Made by a program: the position numbers and the translations under genes
Source of the DNA: Falsigemmobacter intermedius
GTDB lineage: Bacteria > Pseudomonadota > Alphaproteobacteria > Rhodobacterales > Rhodobacteraceae
Length of the DNA stretch: 64,000 nt
Reading direction: 5' to 3'
Assembly: GCF_004054105.1 (NCBI RefSeq)
Contig: NZ_SBLC01000003.1
Span: 62,001 to 126,000, forward strand
Shown here: positions 1-9,465 of the stretch, one piece after another
Layout: each line of letters opens with the position of its first letter
Numbering within the stretch: the stretch's first letter is position 1
The notes under the pieces: generated by a model
Database searches by the model: none
What the model saw: the letters and a program-made list of their open reading frames with translations, nothing else
Told to the model about the DNA's origin: nothing

Positions 1-1
1 C

Positions 2-106
2 TCGATCGGCACCAATGCTTCGGCCGGCTGCTTCCGGATGATCCAGCAGGATGTGATTGACCTGCACGCCCGGGTCACGCCCGGGGCAAAGGTCATCGTA
101 CGCTGA
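2..106 (+). CDS. L,D-transpeptidase, C-terminal fragment
   Basis: Only the last 34 codons lie in the window; the 5' part is cut off by the window edge. The readable end contains SAGCFRM, which fits the S-x-G-C-[IVF]-R-M catalytic signature of the YkuD family, whose Cys forms the acyl-enzyme. It is followed by the usual short tail (VIDLHARVTPGAKVIVR). These periplasmic enzymes make 3-3 peptidoglycan cross-links or attach proteins to peptidoglycan. The family call is good for so short a piece; the exact paralogue cannot be decided. Confidence 0.8.
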   Translation, partial: SIGTNASAGCFRMIQQDVIDLHARVTPGAKVIVR

Positions 107-238
107 CTTTAAGCCGGGGGCAGAGTGCATCTTCCCCCGGTTGAAACGTTTATTTTTTCAGCGTTATACCCGGCGGTTCTTGACTTTCCCTCCGCGCCTT
201 GCACCCATCCCCGCATCATTCTGAAGGGGAGGCGCGCC

Positions 239-1357
239 ATGCGTCACATGTTGAGAACGACCGCTCTGAGCGCGGTGCTGTTGGGCTCAGCGAGCCAGGC
301 CTTTGCCAATACCGACGGCTTTCACACCGTCAACGGCTACCGCGATGCCCAGGGCCAGGTCGGCTTCGAGCTGACGCAGATCGGCGGTTATGGTGAACTG
401 ATCGTCGACGTTCAGGGGTTCGGCGGCATGGCATTCGGCAAATGCGTCCTGGCCTTCAAACGCGCGGCAGACGGCAGCATTGAGGATGCCACGCCCGTGC
501 AGCAGCAAAGCGCGGCAAGTTGCCCTTCTGAGATCGCCTTTACCTCAAAGCCGGGCGAGAACGGCATGCTTTCGGTGACGTTCACCGAAGGTGGTCCCCT
601 GAAAGGCAATACCTACGATCTCTTCACCGTGCTTCGTCCCTTCACCGAAGCCGATGCCGTTACCGCGCCCAAGGGCTTTGACATCCTGGGCATGACCATC
701 GGCGAAGAGCGCCCGGCTATTGAGGCCAAACTGACCGCCGAAGGTTTTGCCCGCCTTGAGGGGCACAGCGATACGCTGAGCTACCGCGACGGCAGCACCC
801 GCGCGCTGGAAATCTGGGGCAAAGGCACCGCGGCTGTCGGCAATAAGCCCGAAGATTATCTCTACATCACCTGGACCTCGAAGCTCGAAGGCGACCAGGA
901 GCCGGAAAAGGTCGCCTTCCTCGGCCGCGAGTGGAGCGTCCCGGCCTCGGCCAACCTCGCCATTGCGGTGCTGGATAAATCGCTGGCCGAAAAGCACGGC
1001 CAAGGCGCGATGAAGGGCCACATCTACTATGACCGCGCCGGGACGGCCGACCCCAAGGCCTATGGCGACGTCTGCGATGAGAAGATCCATCTTCAGGGCG
1101 TGAGCGTGCCCTACAGCAGCATCGGCATGAGAAGCGATGGGGAAACCCTGAAGATTGCCTGCGGGGCCTCGGTCATCATCTACACCGGCGAAGATTTCCA
1201 GGCACCGGGCCGCGCCTCGCTGATGAAGGTAGAACTGCGTAAAGGCGATGTGGCCTATGCAGATTTCTGGAAAACCTGGTCGCCGGCAGAGGCTAAACGC
1301 CTTCAGGAGGCCTATGAGCTGCAAAAGGGCATGACGGGCGCCGCCCCCAAGCTCTGA
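239..1357 (+). CDS. Secreted protein of unknown function
   Basis: 372-residue protein. The ATG at 239 was chosen because it has an AAGGGGAGG ribosome site just upstream and opens a typical signal peptide (MRHMLRTTALSAVLLGSASQ, cleavage near AFA-NT at about residue 22). An in-frame ATG at 125 would add 38 residues before the signal peptide and is unlikely. The mature part has a few cysteines and no membrane segment or motif I recognise. It is a stand-alone gene followed by a strong terminator. Probably periplasmic; function unknown. Confidence 0.8.
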   Translation: MRHMLRTTALSAVLLGSASQAFANTDGFHTVNGYRDAQGQVGFELTQIGGYGELIVDVQGFGGMAFGKCVLAFKRAADGSIEDATPVQQQSAASCPSEIAFTSKPGENGMLSVTFTEGGPLKGNTYDLFTVLRPFTEADAVTAPKGFDILGMTIGEERPAIEAKLTAEGFARLEGHSDTLSYRDGSTRALEIWGKGTAAVGNKPEDYLYITWTSKLEGDQEPEKVAFLGREWSVPASANLAIAVLDKSLAEKHGQGAMKGHIYYDRAGTADPKAYGDVCDEKIHLQGVSVPYSSIGMRSDGETLKIACGASVIIYTGEDFQAPGRASLMKVELRKGDVAYADFWKTWSPAEAKRLQEAYELQKGMTGAAPKL

Positions 1358-1377
1358 GCCTGAGATCCTGACAGTGA

Positions 1378-1406
1378 GCCGCCCGTTTACCGCGGGCGGC
1401 TTTTTT
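1378..1406 (+). terminator. Rho-independent terminator of the secreted-protein gene
   Basis: Eight-base-pair stem gccgcccg/cgggcggc with a 7-nt loop, followed by six T residues, 20 bp after the stop codon. Confidence 0.9.
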
Positions 1407-1469
1407 CTGCCCGGCGGTCTGTGCAAACGGTCCTGCGACCGCCCGTCAGCCATTCCGGCATTTGCCAAA

Positions 1470-1498
1470 GAAAAACCCCGCCCGGTGGGGCGGGGTTC
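1470..1498 (-). terminator. Rho-independent terminator of gatB
   Basis: On the minus strand, stem aaccccgccc/gggcggggtt followed by a T run, about 20 bp after the gatB stop. Confidence 0.9.
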
Positions 1499-1519
1499 TC
1501 GCTGTCAGCAGGCCGCTTC

Positions 1520-3031
1520 TCAGAGGCCGAGTTTGGCGTTGACGATGTCGTTCACTGCCGCCGGGTTGGCTTTGCCGCCGGTCGCCTTCATCACCTGGCC
1601 CACGAACCAGCCCGCAAGTTTCGGGTTCTGCTTCGCTTTCTCGACCTGAGCGGGGTTGGCGGCGATGATATCATCGACGGCCTTTTCGATCGCGCCGGTG
1701 TCGGTCACCTGCTTCATGCCGCGCTCTTCGACGATGACCGCCGGATCGCCGCCTTCGGTCCAGAGGATCTCAAAGAGATCCTTCGCCAGTTTGCCCGAGA
1801 TCACCTGTGCGCCAAGCAGATCCAGCAGGCCGCCAAGCTGGGCTGCCGAAACCGGACTCGAGGCGATGTCGAGACCCTCTTTGTTCAGACGGCCGAACAG
1901 CTCGTTAATGACCCAGTTGGCAGCGATCTTGCCGTCGCGGCCCTGGGCCACAGCGTCAAAATAGGCCCCCGCATCAAGTTCGGCGGTCAGAACCGAGGCG
2001 TCATAATCGGTCAGGCCGAAGTCGCGCATGAAGCGCTGCTTCTTGGCATCCGGCAGTTCCGGCATGGTGCGCGCGATCTCATCCACCCACTCCTGCTCGA
2101 TTTCCAGCGGCAGCAGATCCGGGCAGGGGAAGTAGCGGTAGTCGTGCGCCTCTTCCTTCGAACGCATCGAACGGGTTTCGTTCTTGTCCGGATCGTAGAG
2201 GCGGGTTTCCTGATCGACCTTGCCGCCGTCTTCGACGATGGCGATCTGGCGGCGGGCTTCAACGTCGATGGCAGCCTGGATAAAGCGCATCGAGTTCATG
2301 TTTTTGATTTCGCAGCGGGTGCCGAGATAGCCGAAATCGCCGGTCGCCTGGAACTTCTCATAATTGCCGATCGGGCAGATCGAGACGTTCACGTCAGCGC
2401 GCAGGTTGCCGTTTTGCATATTGCCGTCGCAGGTGCCGAGATAGCGCAGGATCTGGCGCAGCTTGGTCACATAGGCAGCGGCTTCTTCCGGGCCACGGAT
2501 GTCAGGGCGCGAGACGATTTCCATCAGCGCCACGCCGGTGCGGTTGAAGTCCACAAAAGAGAGCGCCGGATCCATGTCGTGGATCGATTTACCGGCGTCC
2601 TGCTCAAGGTGGATGCGTTCGATACGCACGAGACGCGCGACGCCCGGGCCCATCTCGACCAGCACTTCGCCTTCGCCCACGATGGGGTGATAAAGCTGGC
2701 TGATCTGATAGCCCTGCGGCAGATCCGGGTAGAAGTAGTTTTTACGGTCAAAGGCCGAGCGCAGATTGATCTCTGCTTTCAGGCCCAGACCGGTGCGCAC
2801 GGCCTGCTCGACGCAGAATTCATTGATGACAGGCAGCATGCCCGGCATGGCGGCGTCAACGAAAGCGACGTTGGAATTGGGCTCTGCGCCAAAAGAGGTC
2901 GAGGCGCCGGAGAAAAGCTTCGCCTGGCTCGAGACCTGAGCATGGATCTCCATGCCGATTACGATTTCCCAGTCTTGCTTGGCGCCCGCATACACTTTCG
3001 GCTGCGGCGCGGTATAGGTCAGGTCGAGCAT
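1520..3031 (-). CDS. gatB: Asp-tRNA(Asn)/Glu-tRNA(Gln) amidotransferase subunit B
   Basis: 503 residues, the normal GatB length. GatB is the kinase/transamidation subunit of GatCAB, which turns Glu-tRNA(Gln) and Asp-tRNA(Asn) into Gln-tRNA and Asn-tRNA in the cytoplasm. Visible family motifs are IGMEIHAQ (about 25-32) and [12 protein letters not shown] (101-112), with a C-terminal GatB/YqeY tail domain ending at [28 protein letters not shown] lies 6 bp before the ATG. It is monocistronic here; gatA and gatC are not in the window. The window carries tRNA-Gln genes, which may depend on this route if no GlnRS is present; that cannot be checked here. Confidence 0.97.
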   Translation of the reverse strand: MLDLTYTAPQPKVYAGAKQDWEIVIGMEIHAQVSSQAKLFSGASTSFGAEPNSNVAFVDAAMPGMLPVINEFCVEQAVRTGLGLKAEINLRSAFDRKNYFYPDLPQGYQISQLYHPIVGEGEVLVEMGPGVARLVRIERIHLEQDAGKSIHDMDPALSFVDFNRTGVALMEIVSRPDIRGPEEAAAYVTKLRQILRYLGTCDGNMQNGNLRADVNVSICPIGNYEKFQATGDFGYLGTRCEIKNMNSMRFIQAAIDVEARRQIAIVEDGGKVDQETRLYDPDKNETRSMRSKEEAHDYRYFPCPDLLPLEIEQEWVDEIARTMPELPDAKKQRFMRDFGLTDYDASVLTAELDAGAYFDAVAQGRDGKIAANWVINELFGRLNKEGLDIASSPVSAAQLGGLLDLLGAQVISGKLAKDLFEILWTEGGDPAVIVEERGMKQVTDTGAIEKAVDDIIAANPAQVEKAKQNPKLAGWFVGQVMKATGGKANPAAVNDIVNAKLGL

Positions 3032-3363
3032 GGTCTGCCTCCGGTGTTGCAGCCTGCCGAATAGCGCAGCAGGCGAAATTGAGCAAGCCGCGAGGCCGGG
3101 TCACAGAGCCGCAATCCCGCTTTTCCCACTGCATGATTTTCCGGCGGAGAGGGGCCGAATCCACCCCGGCGGCAGGCTCTGGCAAAAGACCGCCGATGGG
3201 AGCAGAGCGGGGGTTTATCAGGAACATTGCGGATGTTTGACGCTGATTCCGGCGAAATTTCGCCAGTTTTGATGGAGTGAGGGGCGCAGGGGTTGCCCTC
3301 CCGGGGGGTGGCAGGCAGCAATCGCGCGCCGGGCACTGGATCCGGTGCTGCCCGGATCCTCTG
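3032..3363. other. Divergent intergenic region gatB / transglycosylase lipoprotein
   Basis: 332 bp between divergently read genes. It must hold both promoters. The clearest element is the perfect palindrome at 3251-3264; a TTGACG hexamer at 3237-3242 precedes it, without a good -10 match. No convincing small gene is seen. Confidence 0.6.
3251..3264. promoter_or_regulatory. Perfect 14-bp palindrome, candidate operator
   Basis: GGCGAAATTTCGCC reads identically on both strands and lies in the divergent gatB/transglycosylase promoter region, 14 bp after a TTGACG hexamer. The regulator is unknown. Confidence 0.4.
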
Positions 3364-3954
3364 ATGAGACCCTTCACCCGCTCGCTGATCGTCGCCCTTG
3401 TTGCGCTTCTGCCCGCCGCCTGCACGCTCAATGACAGTGCCAATGCGACCGCAGAACCCCCTGTCGCCCGCTGGGATCACCGGCCCAATGGCGACAACTG
3501 GACCAAAGCAACGCTGGCTGCGATTTCGACGCGGGGACAGGCCCTGGTTGCAACGCCGCTCTCGGATGTCACCACCTTCTGCCCCGGCTATCCGGGCGCC
3601 TCTGAGGCAGAAAAGCAGGCGTTCTGGGTGGGAATCTTCTCAGCGCTTGCCAAGCATGAGAGCACCTGGAACCCGCAGGCTGCGGGTGCGGGCGGAAAAT
3701 ACCGCGGTCTTCTGCAGATCTCGCCTGCCACGGCGCGTGCCTATGGCTGCGATGCGGGCGCGCTTTATGAGGCCGAAGCCAATCTGAGCTGCGCCGTCAA
3801 TATCGCCGCGCGTCAGGTCGCCAGAACCGGCAAAGTCGCGGGCGGCCCCGGTGCCTGGGGTGGTCTGGCGATGGACTGGGGTCCGATGCGCAATGCCTCG
3901 AAACGCGCTGAGATTGCCTCCTGGACCCGCAATCAGGCCTATTGCCAGGCCTGA
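3364..3954 (+). CDS. Lytic transglycosylase-like lipoprotein (SLT domain)
   Basis: 196 residues from the ATG at 3364. An ATG 87 bp upstream would place junk before the signal peptide. The lipobox LPAAC gives lipidation at Cys20, so the protein is membrane-anchored on the periplasmic side. The SLT fold is visible as AKHEST (candidate catalytic Glu99), GLLQIS (115-120) and a late substrate-groove region. Lytic transglycosylases cleave the MurNAc-GlcNAc bond to form 1,6-anhydroMurNAc. The family is clear; the subgroup is not. Confidence 0.85.
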   Translation: MRPFTRSLIVALVALLPAACTLNDSANATAEPPVARWDHRPNGDNWTKATLAAISTRGQALVATPLSDVTTFCPGYPGASEAEKQAFWVGIFSALAKHESTWNPQAAGAGGKYRGLLQISPATARAYGCDAGALYEAEANLSCAVNIAARQVARTGKVAGGPGAWGGLAMDWGPMRNASKRAEIASWTRNQAYCQA

Positions 3955-4010
3955 GACGATCCAGAGCCTCGGTGGGCGTATCTTGCGCCTCTTTTTGAAA
4001 TGATCGAAGA

Positions 4011-4046
4011 AAACCCCGCCCCGGTCAGCCCGGGCGGGGTTTTCTT
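4011..4046 (+). terminator. Rho-independent terminator after the transglycosylase lipoprotein gene
   Basis: Stem aaaccccgccc/gggcggggttt with a 10-nt loop and a T-rich tail. Confidence 0.85.
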
Positions 4047-4143
4047 CGTGAATTCATCCCGCCTTAACTGAAGAAACGCAGAAAATGCACATGGAAAGGG
4101 TCTAGCATCGCGGGAACAGTCTTCTCGCGCGGCGGAGATCAGC

Positions 4144-5448
4144 ATGCGTATTCTTATCCTTGGTTCCGGTGTCATCGGTGTGACCTCTGCCTGGTATCTG
4201 GCAAAGGCGGGCCATGAGGTCACTGTGATTGACCGCGCCAGCGGCGCAGCCCAGGAAACCAGCTTTGCGAATGCGGGCCAGATCAGCCCCGGCTATTCCG
4301 CCCCCTGGGCCGCGCCGGGCGTGCCGTTCAAAGCCATGAAGTGGATGTTTGAGCGCCATGCGCCCCTGGTCCTGCACTGGACCGCCGATAAAGACCGGCT
4401 GCGCTGGCTGCTTGAGATGCTGGCCAACTGCACCTCGAAAGCCTATGCGCGCAACAAAAGCCGCATGGTGCGTCTGGCGGAATACAGCCGCGACTGCATG
4501 GACGACCTGCGCGCCGAGACGGGACTGAGCTATGACAACCGCGAGCAGGGGACGCTGCAGGTCTTCCGCACGCAAAAGCAGGTCGATGCCGCTGCGAAAG
4601 ACATCGAAGTCCTGCGCAAGGACGGCGTTCCCTTTGAGGTGCTGGACCGTGCCGGCTGCGTGGCCGCAGAGCCGGGTCTGGCAGGATCGGCCCACCGCAT
4701 TGCGGGCGGTCTGCGTCTGCCGGGCGATGGCACGGGCGACTGCTTCAAATTCACCAATGTGCTGCAGGAAAAAGCCGCTGCCGCGGGGGTGACCTTCAAA
4801 TATGGCGTGACGATCCATTCGGTCCTGTCGAACGGTGACCGGATCACCGGGGTCACCACCTCGGAAGGGCTGATGGAGGCGGATGCTTACGTTGTGGCGC
4901 TCGGCTCTTATTCGCCGCAGCTCGTGAAACATCTGGGCATCCGCCTGCCGATCCAGCCGCTGAAGGGGTATTCGATCACCGCCCCCATCGTGGATGAGGC
5001 AAAGGCCCCGGTTTCGACCGTGATGGATGAGACCTTCAAGGTTGCGATCACCCGTCTGGGCGACCGGATCCGTGTGGGCGGCCTTGCCGAAATCGCAGGC
5101 TATGATCTGAGCCTGCATCAGCGTCGCCGTGAGACCCTTGAAAAATCGCTGACGGAGATGTTCGGCGGTGCAGGGGATCTGACCCAGGCCAGCTTCTGGA
5201 CCGGTCTGCGGCCGATGACGCCCGATGGCACCCCGATCGTGGGGCAGACGCCCTATCGCAACCTCTGGACCAACACCGGGCATGGCACGCTGGGCTGGAC
5301 GATGGCGGCAGGCTCGGGCCGGCTGTTGTCGGATCTGATGTCGGGGGTTCAGCCGCAGATCGACCCCTCGGGTCTTGCGGTGTCGCGTTATGGCCGGACG
5401 GTTCCGGATGCACGCGTGGCGGTCCCTCTGCGACCTGCAGCGGCCTGA
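4144..5448 (+). CDS. dadA: D-amino acid dehydrogenase small subunit
   Basis: 434 residues, the usual length. The N-terminal FAD-binding GSGVIG (7-12) is followed by the DadA hallmark [24 protein letters not shown]. The C-terminal [16 protein letters not shown] and [16 protein letters not shown] are also typical of the family. DadA is a membrane-associated flavoprotein that oxidises D-amino acids (mainly D-Ala) to 2-oxo acids and feeds electrons to the respiratory chain. It is monocistronic and ends in a terminator shared with the convergent ppx. No alanine racemase (dadX) is adjacent, unlike the enterobacterial operon. Confidence 0.95.
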   Translation: MRILILGSGVIGVTSAWYLAKAGHEVTVIDRASGAAQETSFANAGQISPGYSAPWAAPGVPFKAMKWMFERHAPLVLHWTADKDRLRWLLEMLANCTSKAYARNKSRMVRLAEYSRDCMDDLRAETGLSYDNREQGTLQVFRTQKQVDAAAKDIEVLRKDGVPFEVLDRAGCVAAEPGLAGSAHRIAGGLRLPGDGTGDCFKFTNVLQEKAAAAGVTFKYGVTIHSVLSNGDRITGVTTSEGLMEADAYVVALGSYSPQLVKHLGIRLPIQPLKGYSITAPIVDEAKAPVSTVMDETFKVAITRLGDRIRVGGLAEIAGYDLSLHQRRRETLEKSLTEMFGGAGDLTQASFWTGLRPMTPDGTPIVGQTPYRNLWTNTGHGTLGWTMAAGSGRLLSDLMSGVQPQIDPSGLAVSRYGRTVPDARVAVPLRPAAA

Positions 5449-5466
5449 GTATCGGCCTTTGATCTG

Positions 5467-5505
5467 AAAAAGCCGCCATCCCGGAGAAGGGTGGCGGCTT
5501 TTTGC
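5467..5505. terminator. Bidirectional terminator between dadA and ppx
   Basis: GC-rich stem aaaaagccgcca/tggcggcttttt flanked by A and T runs on both sides, so it can serve both convergent genes. Confidence 0.9.
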
Positions 5506-5517
5506 ATTGAAAGGCGC

Positions 5518-7038
5518 TCAGGCCATTTTGATGGTGGTGGTGGCCCCAAGGGCATTGGCCAGGGATTTGAACCGCGCCTGCGCCACTTCGGCAAAGAGGG
5601 CCTCGCCGCGCGGCTGAAGCGTCAGTTCCAGCAGTTTCTTCTTCGGCTGCCATTTCAGCGCGGCAGCCTCATTCGGATCTCCAAGCGCAAACATCGCGCC
5701 AAAGCGCATGGCTTTGCCAAGAACCTCAGCCTGACGCAGCTGCTCTTCGTTCAAAAGCCGGAAGAGCGGCTCAAACCGCGAGCCTGCGCGGCTGTTTTTA
5801 TAGCGGTGCAGAAGCGAGAGCCCCAGAAAGACCCGCCCCGGATGATCAAGCCCGCCAAGGTTGGCGCGGGTGGCATTCTCAAAGCAGACCTCAGCCCGAT
5901 AGTCGGGATGAGAGCGCCAGGTGGTGTCATGCAGCAGGCAGGCCGCTTTGATCAGCCGCGTGCGCTCGGCATCTGCCTCTTTGAAGAGCGGGGTGAGGAA
6001 GGTGAACAGCTTTTTACCAAAGCCCGGCATACGCGACTGCGTGGCCTCCATCTGGCGCGCCGCCTCTATCAGCGGGTCACGCTCGCGCAGGCGCTGCGGC
6101 ATCTGCTCATAAAGCAGCCCCTCGCGGATGCCGTAAGAAGAGACGTCGATCTCGCGCAGTTTGAACATGCGCACCATGGCCGAGAGGACTTCCCCCGCGA
6201 GAGGCACCAGTTCCATCCGCTCTGCTGAGGTTCCGGTCCGGCTGCGCAGGGCCGCGGCATCATTGCGACGGATCCAGTCGACGGTCTCCAGAACCGAGTC
6301 CGGCTCCATCCGGTATTCGTGCAGAACCGTCAGCGGATAGCCGCGACGCTCCATATCAAGACGTGCAATCACCCGCCAGGAACCGCCGACGAGGTAAAGC
6401 CGCTCCCCCTCAGGCTTCACCACCGAACGCGCTTTGCGCAGGATCCGTTCAATGACTTTGGCGCGCTGCTCGGCGCCGCCTTCAACCTGCTGCAGCCGGA
6501 AGGGACCAAGCGGGGTGGAAATGCGATCGCCCACTTTGCCTTTGCCGATCCGCGCCAGCTCCATCGAGTTGCCGCCGATGTCACAAACGATGCCCGAGGC
6601 ATCGGGCCAGCCCAGCAAAACCCCCTGAGAGGTGAGCCGCGCCTCCTCCTGCCCGTCGATCACGAACAGCCGCAGGCCGGTTTCGCGCTCAACCAGCGCC
6701 TGGAATTCGGGGCCGTCCTCAGCCTCGCGCACGGCCGCCGTGGCCACCACGGTCAGCGGCGCAATGCCCATGCCTTCGGCGAGCGCTGCAAAGCGGCGAA
6801 GCGCGGTCAGCGCCCGCACGCGCCCTTCGGGGTTCAGCCGACCGGTCTGTGCCAGCCCCTTGCCAAGGCCCGCCATGACCTTTTCGTTGTAAAAATAGGC
6901 CGGGCTGCGGGCCGCGCCGTCAAAGACCACCATCCGCACCGAGTTTGAGCCGACATCCACCACGCCAACCCGGCTCAGAGCACGGGCAGAGGGGTCCTCA
7001 AAAAGCGGGCGGCCAAAGGGCTCAAAGTCATCGGTCAT
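5518..7038 (-). CDS. ppx: Exopolyphosphatase (Ppx/GppA family)
   Basis: 506 residues. The actin-like ATPase fold shows phosphate-1 motif DVGSNSVRM (28-36) and phosphate-2 motif CDIGGNSMELA (about 152-162). A C-terminal HD-like helical region contains LLHDTTWRSHPDYRA. It removes terminal phosphates from polyphosphate in the cytoplasm (family members can also act on pppGpp). It is the next gene downstream of ppk1 on the same strand, with 152 bp between them, so polyphosphate synthesis and breakdown are linked here. Confidence 0.95.
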   Translation of the reverse strand: MTDDFEPFGRPLFEDPSARALSRVGVVDVGSNSVRMVVFDGAARSPAYFYNEKVMAGLGKGLAQTGRLNPEGRVRALTALRRFAALAEGMGIAPLTVVATAAVREAEDGPEFQALVERETGLRLFVIDGQEEARLTSQGVLLGWPDASGIVCDIGGNSMELARIGKGKVGDRISTPLGPFRLQQVEGGAEQRAKVIERILRKARSVVKPEGERLYLVGGSWRVIARLDMERRGYPLTVLHEYRMEPDSVLETVDWIRRNDAAALRSRTGTSAERMELVPLAGEVLSAMVRMFKLREIDVSSYGIREGLLYEQMPQRLRERDPLIEAARQMEATQSRMPGFGKKLFTFLTPLFKEADAERTRLIKAACLLHDTTWRSHPDYRAEVCFENATRANLGGLDHPGRVFLGLSLLHRYKNSRAGSRFEPLFRLLNEEQLRQAEVLGKAMRFGAMFALGDPNEAAALKWQPKKKLLELTLQPRGEALFAEVAQARFKSLANALGATTTIKMA

Positions 7039-7190
7039 CAGGAAATCCGGCTTTGCCGTGAAGGGGGAAAGGCCGCGAGGTGAACCCCCCCCGCGACCTG
7101 AAGCGCTGCATATCCCTTAAGATTCGATTTCAAGCGGGGTTCCGGCAGCTTGGGTCCACAGCGCGAAAATGCGCGGATGGGCCCCGCGCG

Positions 7191-9365
7191 TCAATCCCCG
7201 GAAAAGCCCAGTCGCGGCACATCTGCCGCCCCCGCCGAGCCACGGCCCGAAAGAGAAGGGTTCTCCATGAAAAAGCGGTGGCAGTTGAAAAGGCGCTGGT
7301 CCTCGCTTTGCAACTGGCGCGAATAGCGCCCCTCCGGCCCCAGGACCCAGCTTTGCTCCTCATCGGCCATATTGGCCGCCATGATCTGGCTGACGATCTG
7401 GGCCTTCACGGTGGCGTTCAAAATTTCAACCAGGGTCTCGACCCGGCGGTTGAGGTTGCGCCGCATCCAGTCCGCCGAAGAGATAAAGACCCGCGCATTG
7501 CGGGAGGGCAGACCCTCTCCGCCGCCGAAGCAGACGATGCGGCTGTGCTCAAGGAAGCGTCCGACGATGGATTTGACGCGGATGTTTTCCGACAGACCCG
7601 CAATGCCCGGGCGCAGACCACACATGCCGCGGATCACCAGGCTGATCTTCACCCCGGCCTGGCTTGCCGCATAAAGCGCGTCGATGATCTCCATATCGAT
7701 CAGCGAGTTCATTTTGGCCCAGATTTCACCGCGACGGCCCTGGCGGGCGTGCTCAGCCTCCGCCGCGATCAGCTCCAGCAGACGCGGCTTCTGGCTGATG
7801 GGCGAGATAGCCAGGTTTTCGAGGTTGTCGGGCTGCACATAGCCTGAGAGGTAATTAAAGACTTTGGTGGCATCCCGCCCCAGGGCCGCATCGCAGGTGA
7901 AGAAGCTGAGATCTGTGTAAATCTTCGCCGTAATCGGGTGATAGTTCCCGGTGCCGAAGTGGGTATAGGTGACGAGACTGTCCCCCTCACGCCGGACGAC
8001 GGTTGAGATTTTGGCATGGGTCTTGAGGTGCATGAAGCCATAGACCACATGGGCGCCCGCCCGCTCCAGCCGGCGCGACTGGCGGATGTTGGAGGCCTCG
8101 TCAAAACGGGCTTTCAGCTCAACCAGCGCGGTGACCGACTTGCCGTTCTCAGCCGCCTCGCAAAGCGCGTCGACGACGGGGCTGTCATAGGACGTGCGGT
8201 AAAGCGTCTGTTTGATCGCCAGCACATTCGGGTCCCGCGCCGCCTGCTGCAAAAAGCGGATGACCATGTCGAAGGTCTCATAAGGATGATGCAGCAGCAT
8301 ATCCTTTTGCCGGATCGCAGAGAAAATATCGCCGTCGTGATCGAGCACCCGTTCGGGCACGCGCGGGGTGAAGAGCGGCCACAGCAGATCAGGGCGCGAT
8401 GAGATCACCAGCTCTTTCAGATCGGCAACCCCGATCAGCCCCTTGATCTCAACCACCTCATCCGCGGTGACATCGAGTTCTTCCATGATCAGCGCGCGCA
8501 GCGCCTCGGGCGCACCGGCCGAGATTTTCAGCCGGATCACCTCACCGCGGCGGCGGCGCTTGAGGGCCGTTTCAAACTCACGGACCAGATCCTCGGCCTC
8601 ATCTTCCACCTCAAGGTCGCTGTCACGCAGCACCCGGAAGGCGCAGTGGCCGATTTCATCATAGCCCGGGAAGAGCGAGGAGAGGTTCAGCAGCAGCAGG
8701 TCTTCCAGCGGCAGAACGCGGAACTTCCCTTCTTCAGCGGGAAGGATCACAAAGCGCGAGATCTGGTTCGGGATCGGCAGCAGCGCCTGAAGCCTGCGGC
8801 GGTCTGAGGTGCGCTCAAGCTCAAGGCCCAGCGAAAAACCGGTGTTGGGAATGAAGGGGAAGGGGTGGGCCGGGTCGATCGCCAGCGGCGAGAGCACCGG
8901 AAACACCTGATGCAGGAAATAGTCGCGCAGAAAGTCGCGGTCACTTTGCGTCAGCCGCGCGCGGGTCAGGATCGAGATCCCGGCCTCTTCCATCTCGGCG
9001 CTGAGGCTGCGGTAGGTTTTCTGCTGCGTGCTCATCAGATCGCGGGCATCCGCATTGATCAGGCGCAGCTGCTCTGCCGGCGGATGGCCGTCGTCCGAGA
9101 GCATCCGGTTGCCCGATCGCACGAGCTGGCGCAGACCGGCCACGCGAACGGTGTAGAATTCATCCAGATTGGTGGCGGAAATCGACAGAAAGCGCAGCCG
9201 CTCCAGCAGCGGGACGCGCGGATTTGCGGCTTCTTCCAGCACACGCCAGTTGAAGGCCAGCCAGCTGAGTTCACGGTTAAAAAATCGTGTCGCGCCTTCC
9301 GTTTCGCTTTCGGGAAGGGTGACGGGATCGGCGAAGGGGGCGGAGAGAAAGTCGGCCTGGGTCAT
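7191..9365 (-). CDS. ppk1: Polyphosphate kinase 1
   Basis: 724 residues, normal for PPK1. The N domain starts at RFFNRELSWLAFNWRVLEEA; the head domain and two PLD-like catalytic domains follow. The autophosphorylated His is expected in HLKTHAKIS and the second active-site His in RFLEHSRIV; NRRVETLVEI is also family-typical. PPK1 reversibly polymerises ATP gamma-phosphate into polyphosphate at the membrane. The upstream region carries a Pho-box-like direct repeat ending 23 bp before the ATG, suggesting PhoB control. That spacing would leave almost no 5' leader if the box replaces the -35 element. Confidence 0.97.
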   Translation of the reverse strand: MTQADFLSAPFADPVTLPESETEGATRFFNRELSWLAFNWRVLEEAANPRVPLLERLRFLSISATNLDEFYTVRVAGLRQLVRSGNRMLSDDGHPPAEQLRLINADARDLMSTQQKTYRSLSAEMEEAGISILTRARLTQSDRDFLRDYFLHQVFPVLSPLAIDPAHPFPFIPNTGFSLGLELERTSDRRRLQALLPIPNQISRFVILPAEEGKFRVLPLEDLLLLNLSSLFPGYDEIGHCAFRVLRDSDLEVEDEAEDLVREFETALKRRRRGEVIRLKISAGAPEALRALIMEELDVTADEVVEIKGLIGVADLKELVISSRPDLLWPLFTPRVPERVLDHDGDIFSAIRQKDMLLHHPYETFDMVIRFLQQAARDPNVLAIKQTLYRTSYDSPVVDALCEAAENGKSVTALVELKARFDEASNIRQSRRLERAGAHVVYGFMHLKTHAKISTVVRREGDSLVTYTHFGTGNYHPITAKIYTDLSFFTCDAALGRDATKVFNYLSGYVQPDNLENLAISPISQKPRLLELIAAEAEHARQGRRGEIWAKMNSLIDMEIIDALYAASQAGVKISLVIRGMCGLRPGIAGLSENIRVKSIVGRFLEHSRIVCFGGGEGLPSRNARVFISSADWMRRNLNRRVETLVEILNATVKAQIVSQIMAANMADEEQSWVLGPEGRYSRQLQSEDQRLFNCHRFFMENPSLSGRGSAGAADVPRLGFSGD

Positions 9366-9388
9366 GGTGTCACTGATGAAGCTGCTCT

Positions 9389-9406
9389 GTGACAGTGGTG
9401 TGACAA
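9389..9406 (-). promoter_or_regulatory. Pho-box-like direct repeat before ppk1
   Basis: On the minus strand TTGTCACACCACTGTCAC: two CTGTCAT-type heptamers (TTGTCAC and CTGTCAC) separated by 4 bp, giving the 11-bp period of PhoB boxes. It lies 23 bp upstream of the ppk1 ATG. PhoB control of ppk is known in other proteobacteria; binding here is inferred. Confidence 0.65.
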
Positions 9407-9440
9407 AACCCGGGGTGCAAGGCGGCTTTGTGTGAAATTA

Positions 9441-9465
9441 CAAAAAGCCGCCCAAGGGGGGGCTT
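9441..9465 (-). terminator. Terminator of the AI-2E-family permease gene
   Basis: On the minus strand a hairpin with one C:C mismatch (aagcccccc/gggcggctt) is followed by TTTTT. The stem starts inside the stop codon of the gene. Confidence 0.75.

Noticed and set aside
1421-3064. 547-codon open frame on the plus strand opposite gatB
   Set aside because: Antisense shadow of gatB: composition is His/Arg/Asp-rich without any family motif, while gatB has all its signatures.
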